From the NCBI RefSeq assembly GCF_001905655.1, contig NZ_JMHT01000008.1:1-64000 (forward strand): a stretch of DNA of 64,000 nucleotides, written 5' to 3'. Below the pieces are notes generated by a model that worked only from the letters and a program-made list of their open reading frames with translations, was not told the DNA's origin and made no database searches. This DNA comes from Mycobacterium sp. ST-F2. GTDB taxonomy: Bacteria > Actinomycetota > Actinomycetes > Mycobacteriales > Mycobacteriaceae. Positions 23,550 to 32,644 of the stretch are shown piece after piece. The translations under genes and the position numbers were made by a program. The first letter of the stretch is position 1. Each line of letters opens with the position of its first letter.

Positions 23550-25889
23550 ATGACGAGTACAGCCCCCGACATCGATCAGCTCCTGGATGGCCTCAACCCG
23601 CAGCAGCGTGCAGCTGTGCTGCACGAGGGTTCGCCGCTGCTGATCGTGGCCGGCGCGGGCTCGGGCAAGACCGCGGTGCTGACCCGGCGCATCGCCTACC
23701 TGCTGGCCAACCGCGACGTCGGCGTCGGCCAGATTCTGGCCATCACGTTCACCAACAAGGCTGCCGCCGAGATGCGTGAGCGCGTGGTTCAGTTGATCGG
23801 TCCGCGGGCCAAGTCGATGTGGGTGTCGACGTTCCACTCCACCTGCGTCCGCATCCTCCGGAACCAGGCCTCGCTGCTGCCGGGGCTGAACTCCAACTTC
23901 TCCATCTACGACGCCGACGACTCGCGCCGGTTGTTGATGATGGTGGGCAAGGACCTGGGCCTCGACGTCAAGCGGTACTCGCCGCGCATGCTCGCGACCG
24001 CGATCTCGAACCTGAAGAACGAACTGATCGACCCGCTGCAGGCGGCCTCGGAGGCGTCGGAGGCCGACGAGGACCTGCCGAAGATCGTCGCCGAGGTCTA
24101 CGGCGAATACCAGCGCCGGCTGCGGGCGGCGAACGCCATGGACTTCGACGACCTGATCGGCGAGACCGTCGCTGTGCTGCAGAGCTTTCCGCAGATCGCG
24201 CAGTACTACCGGCGCCGCTTCCGGCACATCCTGGTCGACGAGTACCAGGACACCAACCACGCCCAGTACGTGCTGGTGCGCGAGCTCGTCGGGCACCACG
24301 CGCCCGAAGGCGCCGACGACGTCCCGCCCGCCGAACTGTGCGTCGTGGGTGACGCCGACCAGTCCATCTACGCGTTCCGCGGCGCGACCATCCGCAACAT
24401 CGAGGATTTCGAGCGCGACTTCCCGAATGCGAAAACCATTCTGCTGGAACAGAATTACCGTTCCACGCAGAACATCCTGTCGGCCGCCAACGGCGTCATC
24501 AGCCGCAACGCCGGACGCCGCGACAAGAAGCTGTGGACCGACGCCGGCGAGGGCGAGCTGATCGTCGGCTACGTCGCCGACAACGAACACGACGAGGCAC
24601 GGTTCATCGCCGAGGAGATCGACACGCTGACCACCAAGGGCAGCGGTATCGACACCAAGTACAGCTACGGCGACATCGCGGTGTTCTACCGCACCAACAA
24701 CTCGTCGCGGTCCGTGGAGGACATCTTCATCCGGGCCGGCATCCCGTACAAAGTCGTCGGGGGCATGCGCTTCTACGAGCGCAAGGAGATTCGCGACATC
24801 GTCGCGTACCTGCGGGTGCTGGACAACCCGGGCGACGCGGTGAGCCTGCGGCGCATCCTCAACACCCCCCGCCGCGGCATCGGTGACCGCGCCGAGGCCT
24901 GCGTGGCGGTGTACGCGGAGAACACCGGCGCCAGCTTCAGTGACGCGCTGCAGGCCGCCGCCGAGGGCCGGGTGCCGATGCTGAACTCCCGCTCGGAGAA
25001 GGCGATAGCCAGTTTCGTCGAGCTCATGGACAGCCTGCGCGGCGGGCTCGACGGCGAGCTGGGTGACCTGGTCGAGACGGTGCTGGACCGCACGGGCTAC
25101 CGCCGCGAACTGGAAGCGTCCAGCGACCCGCAGGACCAGGCGCGGCTCGACAACCTGAACGAATTGGTCAGCGTCGCACACGAATTCAGCACCGACCTGG
25201 CCAACGCGCAGGCGTTGCAGGAAGAGGAACTGGACGAGGACGTGCCCGACACCGGAGCGCTGGCCGCGTTCCTGGAACGGGTCTCGCTGGTGGCGGACGC
25301 CGACGAAATCCCCGAAGACGGCGACGGCGTCGTCACGATGATGACGCTGCACACCGCCAAAGGCCTCGAATTCCCCGTGGTTTTCGTGACCGGCTGGGAA
25401 GACGGCATGTTCCCGCACATGCGCGCCCTCGGCGACCCGACCGAACTGTCCGAGGAACGTCGGCTGGCGTACGTCGGCATCACCCGGGCGCGCCAGCGGC
25501 TGTACCTCAGCCGCGCCAAGGTGCGCTCGTCGTGGGGGCAGCCCATGCTCAACCCGGAATCGCGCTTTCTGCAGGAGATTCCGCAGGAGCTCATCGACTG
25601 GCGCCGCGTCGAGCCGCCACCATCGCTGTCGGCGCCGCGAGGCTACGGGTCCGGCGGATCGGGCGGTGGTCTCGGTGGTGGACGTCCGTCGCCCATGCGG
25701 CCGGCGCCGAACCGCAACAAGCCGCTGGTGGTGCTCTCGCCAGGTGACCGTGTCACGCACGACAAGTACGGCCTGGGCCGCGTCGAGGAGGTCAGTGGTG
25801 TCGGCGAATCGGCCATGTCGCTCATCGATTTCGGCAGCTCCGGCCGGGTCAAACTGATGCACAACCACGCTCCGGTACAGAAGCTTTAG
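23550..25889 (+). CDS. uvrD1: ATP-dependent DNA helicase UvrD1/PcrA
   Basis: This 779-residue SF1A 3'-5' helicase for nucleotide excision repair and replication restart is also linked to Ku in mycobacteria. Motifs: LNPQQRAAV (Q), AGAGSGKTAVL (Walker A), LVDEYQDTNHAQY (II), GDADQSIYAFRGA (III), VFYRTNNSSR, MTLHTAKGLEFPVVFVTG (V) and VGITRARQRL (VI). A Gly/Ser-rich linker (about residues 695-720) precedes a C-terminal Tudor-like RNAP-binding domain (LSPGDRVTHDKYGLGRVEEVSG to the end). It is the Rv0949 counterpart. Confidence 0.95.
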   Translation: MTSTAPDIDQLLDGLNPQQRAAVLHEGSPLLIVAGAGSGKTAVLTRRIAYLLANRDVGVGQILAITFTNKAAAEMRERVVQLIGPRAKSMWVSTFHSTCVRILRNQASLLPGLNSNFSIYDADDSRRLLMMVGKDLGLDVKRYSPRMLATAISNLKNELIDPLQAASEASEADEDLPKIVAEVYGEYQRRLRAANAMDFDDLIGETVAVLQSFPQIAQYYRRRFRHILVDEYQDTNHAQYVLVRELVGHHAPEGADDVPPAELCVVGDADQSIYAFRGATIRNIEDFERDFPNAKTILLEQNYRSTQNILSAANGVISRNAGRRDKKLWTDAGEGELIVGYVADNEHDEARFIAEEIDTLTTKGSGIDTKYSYGDIAVFYRTNNSSRSVEDIFIRAGIPYKVVGGMRFYERKEIRDIVAYLRVLDNPGDAVSLRRILNTPRRGIGDRAEACVAVYAENTGASFSDALQAAAEGRVPMLNSRSEKAIASFVELMDSLRGGLDGELGDLVETVLDRTGYRRELEASSDPQDQARLDNLNELVSVAHEFSTDLANAQALQEEELDEDVPDTGALAAFLERVSLVADADEIPEDGDGVVTMMTLHTAKGLEFPVVFVTGWEDGMFPHMRALGDPTELSEERRLAYVGITRARQRLYLSRAKVRSSWGQPMLNPESRFLQEIPQELIDWRRVEPPPSLSAPRGYGSGGSGGGLGGGRPSPMRPAPNRNKPLVVLSPGDRVTHDKYGLGRVEEVSGVGESAMSLIDFGSSGRVKLMHNHAPVQKL

Positions 25890-25955
25890 CGTCGGCGCGC
25901 GCGAAAGTCGGACGGTGCGATCTCGCTGATTTTTAGCCGGATTCGCTTCGGCGCG

Positions 25956-26693
25956 TCAGGTTTTGGTGCACCAGCGGCCGGTAACGGGCAGCATCGCGAG
26001 CACCATGCTGGCGATCGGCAGCACCGGGATGCCGTAGACGATCGGCGGCAGTTTGGCCCCGGCGACGAACAAACTGGCGAAGATCACCAGCGTCACCAAG
26101 GCGCCGACCACCACCACGACCCGGCCCGTGCGGCGCCGCAGCAGGACGGCGATCTGCCCGCCGATGGTGGCGCCGCAGCCGACGGCGGCGAGGAAGCCGA
26201 TGGCGACGCAGAACAGCGGATCGGTGCGCCACCACCCGGCGATCAGTGAAGTGGCGATGACGGCCGTCGCCCAGCCACTCAAGATGCAGGCCGTGGCGGT
26301 GGCGCAGGCGGCGAACGGCCCGGGCGGTGGCTTCGGCGCCGGCGTCGGAGCCGACTCGGGAGCGGGAGCCGCTGCCGGAGCGGGGCCCGAGGCCGGGATG
26401 AACGTGGTCGCGGGGGCATCCTCGGCCCGGATCAGGCCGGTCGCGGGCTCGACGGGAATGAGACCGGTCGCGGGCTCGATGACACTCGTTTGAGGAGCGT
26501 CGACGACGGGTATCGAACCAGTGGGCGTGCGGCGGATGATGCTGGTGGGCGGTGCGTCGGTGACGGGAAAGGCTCCCGTCGGCGCGCGCCGGATCAACCC
26601 CGTTCTGGGTTCGTCGTCAGAGTGACGTCCGAAAGATTGGGTGGGGTCGGACGAATGCGTCTGGGCTGGCCCGTCGGCGTTGTTGTCCGTCAC
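25956..26693 (-). CDS. Membrane protein with Thr/Pro-rich repeated N-terminal region
   Basis: This 245-residue protein starts with ~130 disordered residues. Within them a ~16-residue unit recurs about four times (GLIRRAPTGAFPVTDAP, SIIRRTPTGSIPVVDAP, then two shorter EPATGLI copies), followed by an Ala-Pro stretch. After this come four hydrophobic helices (IL..WATAVIATSLIAGW onward). The unit TG-x-(I/F)-PV has Thr residues with downstream hydrophobics, which resembles mycobacterial Ser/Thr-kinase target sites; that is speculation. It follows the M23 peptidase gene by three bases and is probably co-transcribed. No family was recognised. Confidence 0.7.
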   Translation of the reverse strand: MTDNNADGPAQTHSSDPTQSFGRHSDDEPRTGLIRRAPTGAFPVTDAPPTSIIRRTPTGSIPVVDAPQTSVIEPATGLIPVEPATGLIRAEDAPATTFIPASGPAPAAAPAPESAPTPAPKPPPGPFAACATATACILSGWATAVIATSLIAGWWRTDPLFCVAIGFLAAVGCGATIGGQIAVLLRRRTGRVVVVVGALVTLVIFASLFVAGAKLPPIVYGIPVLPIASMVLAMLPVTGRWCTKT

Positions 26694-26696
26694 GGA

Positions 26697-27782
26697 TCAG
26701 CCGACGTAGTTACCCGGGCTCAGGCCACGCTGTGCCAGCCACGGCACGGGGTCGATGCGCTGGCTGCCGCCCATGAGCACCTCGAAGTGGCAGTGCGGGC
26801 CGGTCGAGTTGCCGCGGTTGCCGATGGTGGCGATCTGGTCGCCGGCGAAGACGCGCTGGCCGACCGAGACGACCCAGGTGTTGACGTGGCCGTACAGCGT
26901 GACGGTTCCGTCCGAGTGGCGGACCTTGACCCACGCGCCGTAGCCAGCGGTCGGGCCTGCGGCGACGACGACGCCGTCGGACACGGCGACGATCGGGGTG
27001 CCGATCGGGCCGGCGATGTCGATGCCGCCGTGCAGCGCGCCCCAGCGGTAGCCGAAGCCGGAGGTGAACACACCCTTGGTCGGCATCACGAACAGCGGGC
27101 GGGCCAGCCGGGCTTCGCGCTCGGCGCGTTCCTGCGCGAACGCCGCGCCGTTGGCGAGCTCCTGGGCGTGCACCGCGCCGGACGAGGCGGCGGGTTCGAC
27201 GTTGACGATCTGGATGCCCTCAGATGACCCGTCCGCGCGGACAACCTGGTCAGCGGCCAATTTCGTGCTGGTCGGCTGATCGGCGCTGGTCATCATCGAG
27301 TACCCGGCGGCGGCAGTGGCGCCCACGGCCATCGCGGCGGCGACCAGACGGCCCTTCACGCCATTGACGGGCTCAGGCTTGCGGTGGGTGCCGCGGCTCG
27401 CGCGCAGATCGATGATGTCGGTGTCGTCGAGACCGTTGCTGGTATCGGTGTGGCTGTCACGGTAGGCGCTCGCGGAGAGCCGCTGGGCGCCCTCAGGCTG
27501 CTGGAATTCGGCCGGGACGGTCAGCGTCAGGGGGGTCTCGTCGTCGGTGTCGTTCAGATCGTCGAGCTCAGGGGCGGCGTTGACGCGGGAATCGCGGTCG
27601 AAGGCGCTCTCGGACAGGTCCAGATCGTGCAGGTCGCCGAACTCGTTGAACGGGATGATGTCGGTCACTTCGGCAGGGCTCACAGCGCGGGAAAGCTTGA
27701 CGGTGGTGCGGGTAGCGTTCTCGGTGATGCCGGCGTCCGTCGCCTCTCCGAGGGGAGTGCCAGACGAATCGTGCTCAGTCAA
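26697..27782 (-). CDS. M23-family peptidase (LytM/lysostaphin-type), membrane-anchored
   Basis: This protein of ~361 residues has a long acidic cytosolic N-terminus, one transmembrane helix (GRLVAAAMAVGATAAAGYSMMT) and a C-terminal M23 metallopeptidase domain. Zinc ligands are visible in GALHGGIDIAG (His, Asp) and GPHCHFEVLMGG (HxH). Such proteins cut or remodel peptidoglycan cross-links. It is the Rv0950c counterpart. I chose the TTG at 27782 because AAAGGA lies nine bases upstream; ATGs at 27830 and 27875 are in frame but have no ribosome site. Confidence 0.85.
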   Translation of the reverse strand: MTEHDSSGTPLGEATDAGITENATRTTVKLSRAVSPAEVTDIIPFNEFGDLHDLDLSESAFDRDSRVNAAPELDDLNDTDDETPLTLTVPAEFQQPEGAQRLSASAYRDSHTDTSNGLDDTDIIDLRASRGTHRKPEPVNGVKGRLVAAAMAVGATAAAGYSMMTSADQPTSTKLAADQVVRADGSSEGIQIVNVEPAASSGAVHAQELANGAAFAQERAEREARLARPLFVMPTKGVFTSGFGYRWGALHGGIDIAGPIGTPIVAVSDGVVVAAGPTAGYGAWVKVRHSDGTVTLYGHVNTWVVSVGQRVFAGDQIATIGNRGNSTGPHCHFEVLMGGSQRIDPVPWLAQRGLSPGNYVG

Positions 27783-28051
27783 CCGAAAATTCCTTTGCTC
27801 CGTGACCGTACCGTTACAGAGACCGCCCATGACGGTACTGAAAATCAGAACCGATTGGCAACCTATAGGTGTCATTGGCCGGGAACTGTGATTTGCCTCA
27901 CTGGTTGCTCTCAGGTGAGATGTACCACATGGGTAGTAGGCGGTGCTGGCTACTCATTAGTACGTGGCTAAAGTGCCGAGCGAGCCAGTGCGGCCCAATG
28001 CTGAAGTGAATTCAACCGTCAACGCAGACAGAACGGGATTTCTCAGAGCTC
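27783..28051. other. Divergent intergenic region, M23 peptidase / sucC
   Basis: This 269-bp AT-richer region holds the promoters for the M23 gene and sucCD. On the plus strand GGGAAC at 27881-27886 and GTT at 27904 (17-bp spacing) loosely resemble an ECF (SigE/SigH) promoter. On the minus strand ACCTATAGGT could contain a -10. I looked for and did not see a convincing c-di-AMP riboswitch core. No ORF is supported. Confidence 0.4.
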
Positions 28052-29215
28052 ATGGATCTCTTCGAGTACCAGGCGAAAGAGCTGTTCGCCAAGCACAACG
28101 TCCCTACTACACCGGGCCGGGTCACCGAGTCCGCCGATGACGCCAAGGCGATCGCCGAGGAGATCGGCAAGCCCGTCATGATCAAGGCACAGGTCAAGGT
28201 CGGCGGCCGCGGCAAGGCGGGTGGCGTGAAGTACGCCGCCACCCCGGAGGACGCCCTCACCCACGCGCAGAACATCCTCGGTCTGGACATCAAGGGCCAC
28301 ATCGTCAAGAAGCTGCTCGTCGCCGAAGCCAGCGACATCGCGGAGGAGTACTACATCTCCTTCCTGCTCGATCGCGCCAACCGCACTTACCTGGCCATGT
28401 GCTCGGTTGAGGGTGGCATGGAGATCGAAGAGGTCGCCGCCACCAAGCCGGAGCGTCTCGCCAAGGTTCCCGTCGACGCCGTCAAGGGTGTTGACCTGGC
28501 CTTCGCCCGTGAGATCGCCGAGAAGGGCCACCTGCCCGCCGAGGTGCTCGACGCCGCGGCCGTGACCATCCAGAAGCTGTGGGAGGTCTTCGTCGCCGAG
28601 GACGCCACCCTGGTCGAGGTCAACCCGCTGGTTCGCACCCCCGACGACCAGATCCTCGCCCTCGACGGCAAGGTCACCCTGGACGCCAACGCCGACTTCC
28701 GTCAGCCCGGCCACGCCGAGTTCGAGGACAAGGAAGCCACCGACCCGCTCGAGCTCAAGGCCAAGGAGCACGACCTCAACTACGTCAAGCTCGACGGCGC
28801 CGTCGGCATCATCGGTAACGGTGCCGGTCTGGTCATGTCGACGCTGGACGTTGTCGCGTACGCCGGCGAGAACCACGGCGGCGTGAAGCCCGCCAACTTC
28901 CTGGACATCGGTGGTGGCGCCTCGGCCGAGGTCATGGCCGCCGGTCTGGACGTCATCCTGGGCGACAGTCAGGTCAAGAGCGTCTTCGTGAACGTCTTCG
29001 GTGGCATCACCGCGTGCGACGCCGTCGCCAACGGCATCGTCAAGGCGCTGGAAATGCTGGGCGACGAGGCCAACAAGCCGCTGGTCGTCCGCCTCGACGG
29101 CAACAACGTCGAAGAGGGCCGCCGCATTCTGGCCGAGGCCAACCACCCGCTGGTGATCCAGGCCGAGACCATGGACTCCGGTGCCGACAAAGCCGCCGAG
29201 CTGGCGAACAAGTAA
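28052..29215 (+). CDS. sucC: Succinate-CoA ligase (ADP-forming) beta subunit
   Basis: This is a 387-residue ATP-grasp subunit. [18 protein letters not shown] is the invariant start, followed by [20 protein letters not shown], then [20 protein letters not shown] (metal and nucleotide site) and the CoA-ligase half with [17 protein letters not shown] and [17 protein letters not shown]. With SucD it carries out the substrate-level phosphorylation step of the TCA cycle. The sucC-sucD gap is 15 bp with an AAGGGAG ribosome site. Confidence 0.97.
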   Translation: MDLFEYQAKELFAKHNVPTTPGRVTESADDAKAIAEEIGKPVMIKAQVKVGGRGKAGGVKYAATPEDALTHAQNILGLDIKGHIVKKLLVAEASDIAEEYYISFLLDRANRTYLAMCSVEGGMEIEEVAATKPERLAKVPVDAVKGVDLAFAREIAEKGHLPAEVLDAAAVTIQKLWEVFVAEDATLVEVNPLVRTPDDQILALDGKVTLDANADFRQPGHAEFEDKEATDPLELKAKEHDLNYVKLDGAVGIIGNGAGLVMSTLDVVAYAGENHGGVKPANFLDIGGGASAEVMAAGLDVILGDSQVKSVFVNVFGGITACDAVANGIVKALEMLGDEANKPLVVRLDGNNVEEGRRILAEANHPLVIQAETMDSGADKAAELANK

Positions 29216-29230
29216 GGGAGCCAACAACTT

Positions 29231-30133
29231 ATGTCTATCTTCCTGAACAAGGATTCCAAGGTCATCGTCCAGGGCATCACCGGCGGTGAGGGCACCAAGC
29301 ACACCAAGCTGATGCTGAAGGCCGGCACCCAGGTTGTCGGTGGCGTCAACGCGCGCAAGGCTGGCACCAAGGTCTCGCATGTGGACAAGGACGGCAACGA
29401 CATCGAGCTGCCCGTGTTCGCCACGGTGGCCGAGGCCATGAAGGAGACCGGCGCCGACGTGTCGATCGCCTTCGTCCCGCCGGCGTTCTCCAAGGACGCC
29501 ATCATCGAGGCCATCGACGCCGAGATCCCGCTGCTGGTCGTCATCACCGAGGGCATCCCGGTGCAGGACAGCGCGTACGCGTGGGCCTACAACGTCGAGA
29601 AGGGGCAGAAGACCCGCATCATCGGCCCCAACTGCCCGGGCATCATCACCCCCGGTGAGGCGCTGGTCGGCATCACGCCGAACAACATCACCGGCAAGGG
29701 CCCGATCGGTCTGGTCTCCAAGTCCGGCACCCTGACCTACCAGATGATGTACGAGCTGCGTGACTTCGGTTTCTCGACCGCCATCGGCATCGGCGGCGAC
29801 CCGGTCATCGGCACCACCCACATCGACGCCATCGAGGCGTTCGAGAAGGACCCGGAGACCAAGGTCATCGTGATGATCGGCGAGATCGGCGGCGACGCCG
29901 AAGAGCGTGCCGCCGACTACATCAAGGCCAACGTCACCAAGCCGGTCGTCGGCTACGTCGCGGGCTTCACCGCTCCGGAGGGCAAGACCATGGGCCACGC
30001 CGGCGCCATCGTCTCGGGCTCGTCGGGCACCGCCGCCGCCAAGCAGGAAGCCCTCGAGGCTGCCGGCGTCAAGGTCGGCAAGACCCCGTCGGCCACCGCT
30101 GCGCTGGCTCGCGAGATCCTGCAGTCGCTGTAA
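29231..30133 (+). CDS. sucD: Succinate-CoA ligase (ADP-forming) alpha subunit
   Basis: This 300-residue CoA-binding Rossmann subunit has [37 protein letters not shown] and the phospho-histidine H256 in [18 protein letters not shown]. Length and motifs are standard. A strong hairpin terminator 13 bases past the stop ends the operon. Confidence 0.97.
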   Translation: MSIFLNKDSKVIVQGITGGEGTKHTKLMLKAGTQVVGGVNARKAGTKVSHVDKDGNDIELPVFATVAEAMKETGADVSIAFVPPAFSKDAIIEAIDAEIPLLVVITEGIPVQDSAYAWAYNVEKGQKTRIIGPNCPGIITPGEALVGITPNNITGKGPIGLVSKSGTLTYQMMYELRDFGFSTAIGIGGDPVIGTTHIDAIEAFEKDPETKVIVMIGEIGGDAEERAADYIKANVTKPVVGYVAGFTAPEGKTMGHAGAIVSGSSGTAAAKQEALEAAGVKVGKTPSATAALAREILQSL

Positions 30134-30145
30134 TTTCTTTCTGCG

Positions 30146-30179
30146 CAACAGGCCCCCACCTTCTGGTGGGGGCCTGTTG
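30146..30179. terminator. Strong terminator hairpin after sucD
   Basis: A perfect 15-bp stem, CAACAGGCCCCCACC, pairs with GGTGGGGGCCTGTTG around a TTCT loop. It is followed by TGCTTC rather than a T-run. It lies between convergent sucD and an ATPase gene, so it may act both ways. Confidence 0.85.
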
Positions 30180-30267
30180 TGCTTCGCGCGAATGCGGCTG
30201 ACGACGCGAGTGTGCAAACAGATCGCAGATCCCGACAGTGGGGCGCTCTGGCTGCACATTGGCCGCG

Positions 30268-31353
30268 TCAGCGCTGGCGGCGCTCGCGGTAGTGCAAGTA
30301 GTTGCGGAGCAGTGGATCGCTGAGGTCGTACCAGGTGGCGCGACGGTCGCCGGAGTCCGCTTTGGCGGCGTGGACCCAGCCGCCGGCCGTGAGGCGGCCC
30401 AGCGCCGCTGACGCCGACTGGTTCGAAATGCCCACGGCGGCAGAGAGATCGGTGACGGTGCGGGCGCCGTCGGCGCGGGCCAGTTCGACGATCAGGCGTT
30501 GTTCGCCGGCCGGAAGCTGCCACAACAACTGCTGATAATGCGGCGTCAGCTGTTCCAATACCGCGTCGGCAGCGGGAGTGACGCTTTCCAGTGCGGCGCG
30601 GTCGACGGTCTCGGCGATGATCTGCCAGTTACGCGGTGACCAGCCGATGGTCTGGGCCGTCTCGCCGATCTTGGTCCGACCCTCGGAAGTCTCGACGTAC
30701 GAGGCCAATCCGCGATCGCGGGCGTGCTGCGTGAGGAACTCGGCGACGTCAGTGTCCGCGAGGTCGGGTAGTTCCTCGATGATGAACGAGCCGTACCACG
30801 GGTGGGTGCGGGACGAGACTGCCGGGAACAGCGCCGGAGACGTCGCGAAAACCAAGACGGCGGTGGATGTTTCGACCCAGGCGCGAAAACTGCCCTGGCC
30901 CGCCTCGCCGATGGCGTCGAAGATGCGGTCGGCGTTTTCGATCGCGACCAACACCATACGGCCGGCGGCCAGGTCGAGGATTTCCCGTTCCAGCTCCAGT
31001 GCGTCGCTGCGAAGCTCCTGGGCTCGTCCGAGTATTTCCGGGCCCTGCGTGCGCAGCAGTTCGACGAGCAGGTCCGGATAGCTGCCGATGGCCAGGGCGT
31101 CCTCGGGAAGTGTCAGCAGCAGTGTGGCTTTGGCGGCCTTGCGGTGTTTCAGCGCGCGATGGATCGCGACCCGAAGCGTGTGGGTCTTACCAGCGCCGCG
31201 AGGTGCGATGAGCAAGGTGTGCGGCCGGGAGCCGTCCTGCGCGGAGCTGACGATGCGATCCGTCAACCGCTTCAGGAGGGGCCGGCGGCCGACGGTGCGG
31301 GCGTCGAGTTCGTCGGGGTCGACGGTGCCGGGGGAGAACGCAGGGTGGGTCAT
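30268..31353 (-). CDS. AAA/STAND-like ATPase with C-terminal winged helix (second of pair)
   Basis: This 361-residue P-loop ATPase has Walker A APRGAGKTHTLRV (about residues 50-60) and an unusual Walker B, VLVAIENADRIFD, with Glu-Asn where Asp-Glu is expected. A FATSPALF sensor-like strand and helical lid follow. The C-terminal ~75 residues form a MarR-like winged helix (TVTDLSAAVGISNQSASAALGRLTAGGWVH). It lies three bases after a second ATPase gene, so the two are one operon. The domain layout suggests an ATP-gated DNA-binding switch. I do not recognise a characterised system. Confidence 0.75.
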   Translation of the reverse strand: MTHPAFSPGTVDPDELDARTVGRRPLLKRLTDRIVSSAQDGSRPHTLLIAPRGAGKTHTLRVAIHRALKHRKAAKATLLLTLPEDALAIGSYPDLLVELLRTQGPEILGRAQELRSDALELEREILDLAAGRMVLVAIENADRIFDAIGEAGQGSFRAWVETSTAVLVFATSPALFPAVSSRTHPWYGSFIIEELPDLADTDVAEFLTQHARDRGLASYVETSEGRTKIGETAQTIGWSPRNWQIIAETVDRAALESVTPAADAVLEQLTPHYQQLLWQLPAGEQRLIVELARADGARTVTDLSAAVGISNQSASAALGRLTAGGWVHAAKADSGDRRATWYDLSDPLLRNYLHYRERRQR

Positions 31354-31356
31354 GGC

Positions 31357-32469
31357 CTACCGCCTCATGGCTCGCCATGCCGACTGCACCAGCCCGGAGG
31401 CGAAGCAGTCGTCGTCGCCGACGCGGCGCAGATAGTGGTCCTGCTCGAGGCGCTCGATGAACGACACCAACTGGTCGCGATCGGTGATGGGTGAACCTTC
31501 GGTCTTGAGGAACTGCAGTGTTGCGTTGACGCTCAATGGGGTTGGGGCATGGGCGTAGATGTCGAGCAGTCCGGCGATGGCAGGGGCGTCGTCGCCGTAG
31601 TAGTTGCGCAGCCGGTCGCGGTAGTGCCGCAGGTCCCAGGGGTCGTGCGGATCGGTGATGGCGGCGGACAGTAGCTCCGCGATGCGGTCCGGCTTGACGG
31701 ACCCTTCCCGTGCCGCGCCCGCGACCAGGTGCTGGATGTAATACGGCACGTTCTCTGCCGCCGCCGCAATGGATTCCGCGACCAGATGTCGGTCGGTGGT
31801 CGGGACGTTCACGCCGAGCAGCAGGCACTCGGCGAGGTAGGTGGCGTGGTCGTGGCGGATCGGGCCGACTGTGACCTTGCGGATGTCGTTGACCGAACTG
31901 AGCGCGTCTTCCGAGACATGGTGGAAGCCAATGGAACCGGACAGGACGGTGGCCAGGCGTCCGGAGTGTTCCTGGCGGAACCGGCGCAGCAGGTGCAGGA
32001 ACGCGTCTCCGCCGCCCGGCTTTTCGCGTTCGAGGTTCCGGGCCAGCACGGTGACCTCGTCGATGAACAGCACCAATGGGCCGTCCTTGGTGCGGGCGAC
32101 GGCGCGCTGCAGCAGATCGTCGAGAGCGGCGTCGGCGCGGACCCGCTCGAACTTGAACGGCCCGGTGCCCACTGCGACCTTCCAACGGTCGACCTCCTGG
32201 CGCAGGGCATTGTCGACGCGGCCGAGCTCGGCGGCGAGAGCCGTGACGAACTCGGCGTAGGTCTGCCGCTCGGCGCTGACCGAGACGACCGTCAGGCCCT
32301 GCAGGCGCGCGGTGTGCGCGACGAGTCGGGCCAGGGACGTCTTGCCGTGCCGGCGGTCACCGACGAGAGCAGCGCCACCGTCGGGCAGGCTGGCCAGGAT
32401 TTCCTGCTGCTCGCGCACGCGGCCCACCACGTTCTCGGGTGGGACGACGCCGCCGACCACGAGGGACAT
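31357..32469 (-). CDS. AAA/ORC-like ATPase (first of pair)
   Basis: This 370-residue ATPase has Walker A VGDRRHGKTSLARL, Walker B LVLFIDEVTVLA with a canonical Asp-Glu, and a TVLSGSIGF sensor strand. The C-terminal third is helical and ends in a winged-helix-like FLKTEGSPITDRDQLVSFIERLEQDHYLRR. The fold resembles archaeal-type/STAND ATPases (PF01637-like). An ATG at 32490 is an alternative start; neither ATG has a ribosome site, so the transcript may be leaderless. Four TGTACGT iterons begin just upstream. Together with the downstream ATPase it forms an unexplained two-gene module. Confidence 0.75.
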   Translation of the reverse strand: MSLVVGGVVPPENVVGRVREQQEILASLPDGGAALVGDRRHGKTSLARLVAHTARLQGLTVVSVSAERQTYAEFVTALAAELGRVDNALRQEVDRWKVAVGTGPFKFERVRADAALDDLLQRAVARTKDGPLVLFIDEVTVLARNLEREKPGGGDAFLHLLRRFRQEHSGRLATVLSGSIGFHHVSEDALSSVNDIRKVTVGPIRHDHATYLAECLLLGVNVPTTDRHLVAESIAAAAENVPYYIQHLVAGAAREGSVKPDRIAELLSAAITDPHDPWDLRHYRDRLRNYYGDDAPAIAGLLDIYAHAPTPLSVNATLQFLKTEGSPITDRDQLVSFIERLEQDHYLRRVGDDDCFASGLVQSAWRAMRR

Positions 32470-32498
32470 GGGTCTGATAGGCCAATTCATCTGGCAAT

Positions 32499-32553
32499 TG
32501 TACGTCGAATTAGATGTACGTCTAGATAGTTGTACGTTTGAATTGTTGTACGT
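32499..32553. promoter_or_regulatory. Four TGTACGT iterons with an exact 16-bp period
   Basis: TGTACGT occurs at 32499, 32515, 32531 and 32547, all on the plus strand and each 16 bp apart. The spacer bases differ (CGAATTAGA, CTAGATAGT, TTGAATTGT), so the conserved core is selected rather than a simple duplication. The stretch is AT-rich compared with its surroundings. It lies 30 bp upstream of the ATPase start and 90 bp upstream of the divergent thiolase-like gene. Confidence 0.8.
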
Positions 32554-32644
32554 GTGCTCTGGCGTAAATGCCCAGCTACCCGTCATGCGCGGTCGCATCC
32601 CAATCGGTTAGCCTATCGAATTAACAGTTGCCTGGAGGTTTGTA

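Noticed and set aside
23388..25868. 826-codon open frame antisense to uvrD1
   Set aside because: It arises from high-GC codon bias opposite a well-supported helicase gene and has no domain-like sequence. Only its last 19 codons, outside uvrD1, are considered, as a leader peptide.
27881..27906. ECF sigma promoter GGGAAC-N17-GTT before sucC
   Set aside because: The -35 fits but the -10 lacks the usual CGTT, and it is ~145 bp from the start. It is kept only as a remark in the intergenic entry.
27783..28051. c-di-AMP (ydaO) riboswitch expected before a cell-wall hydrolase
   Set aside because: I could not find the conserved core or a plausible fold on the minus strand.
28043..30523. 826-codon open frame antisense to sucC/sucD
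   Set aside because: It lies fully opposite two certain genes; its composition (LGDL, DGVDG, VVLRD repeats) is typical of antisense GC-rich frames.
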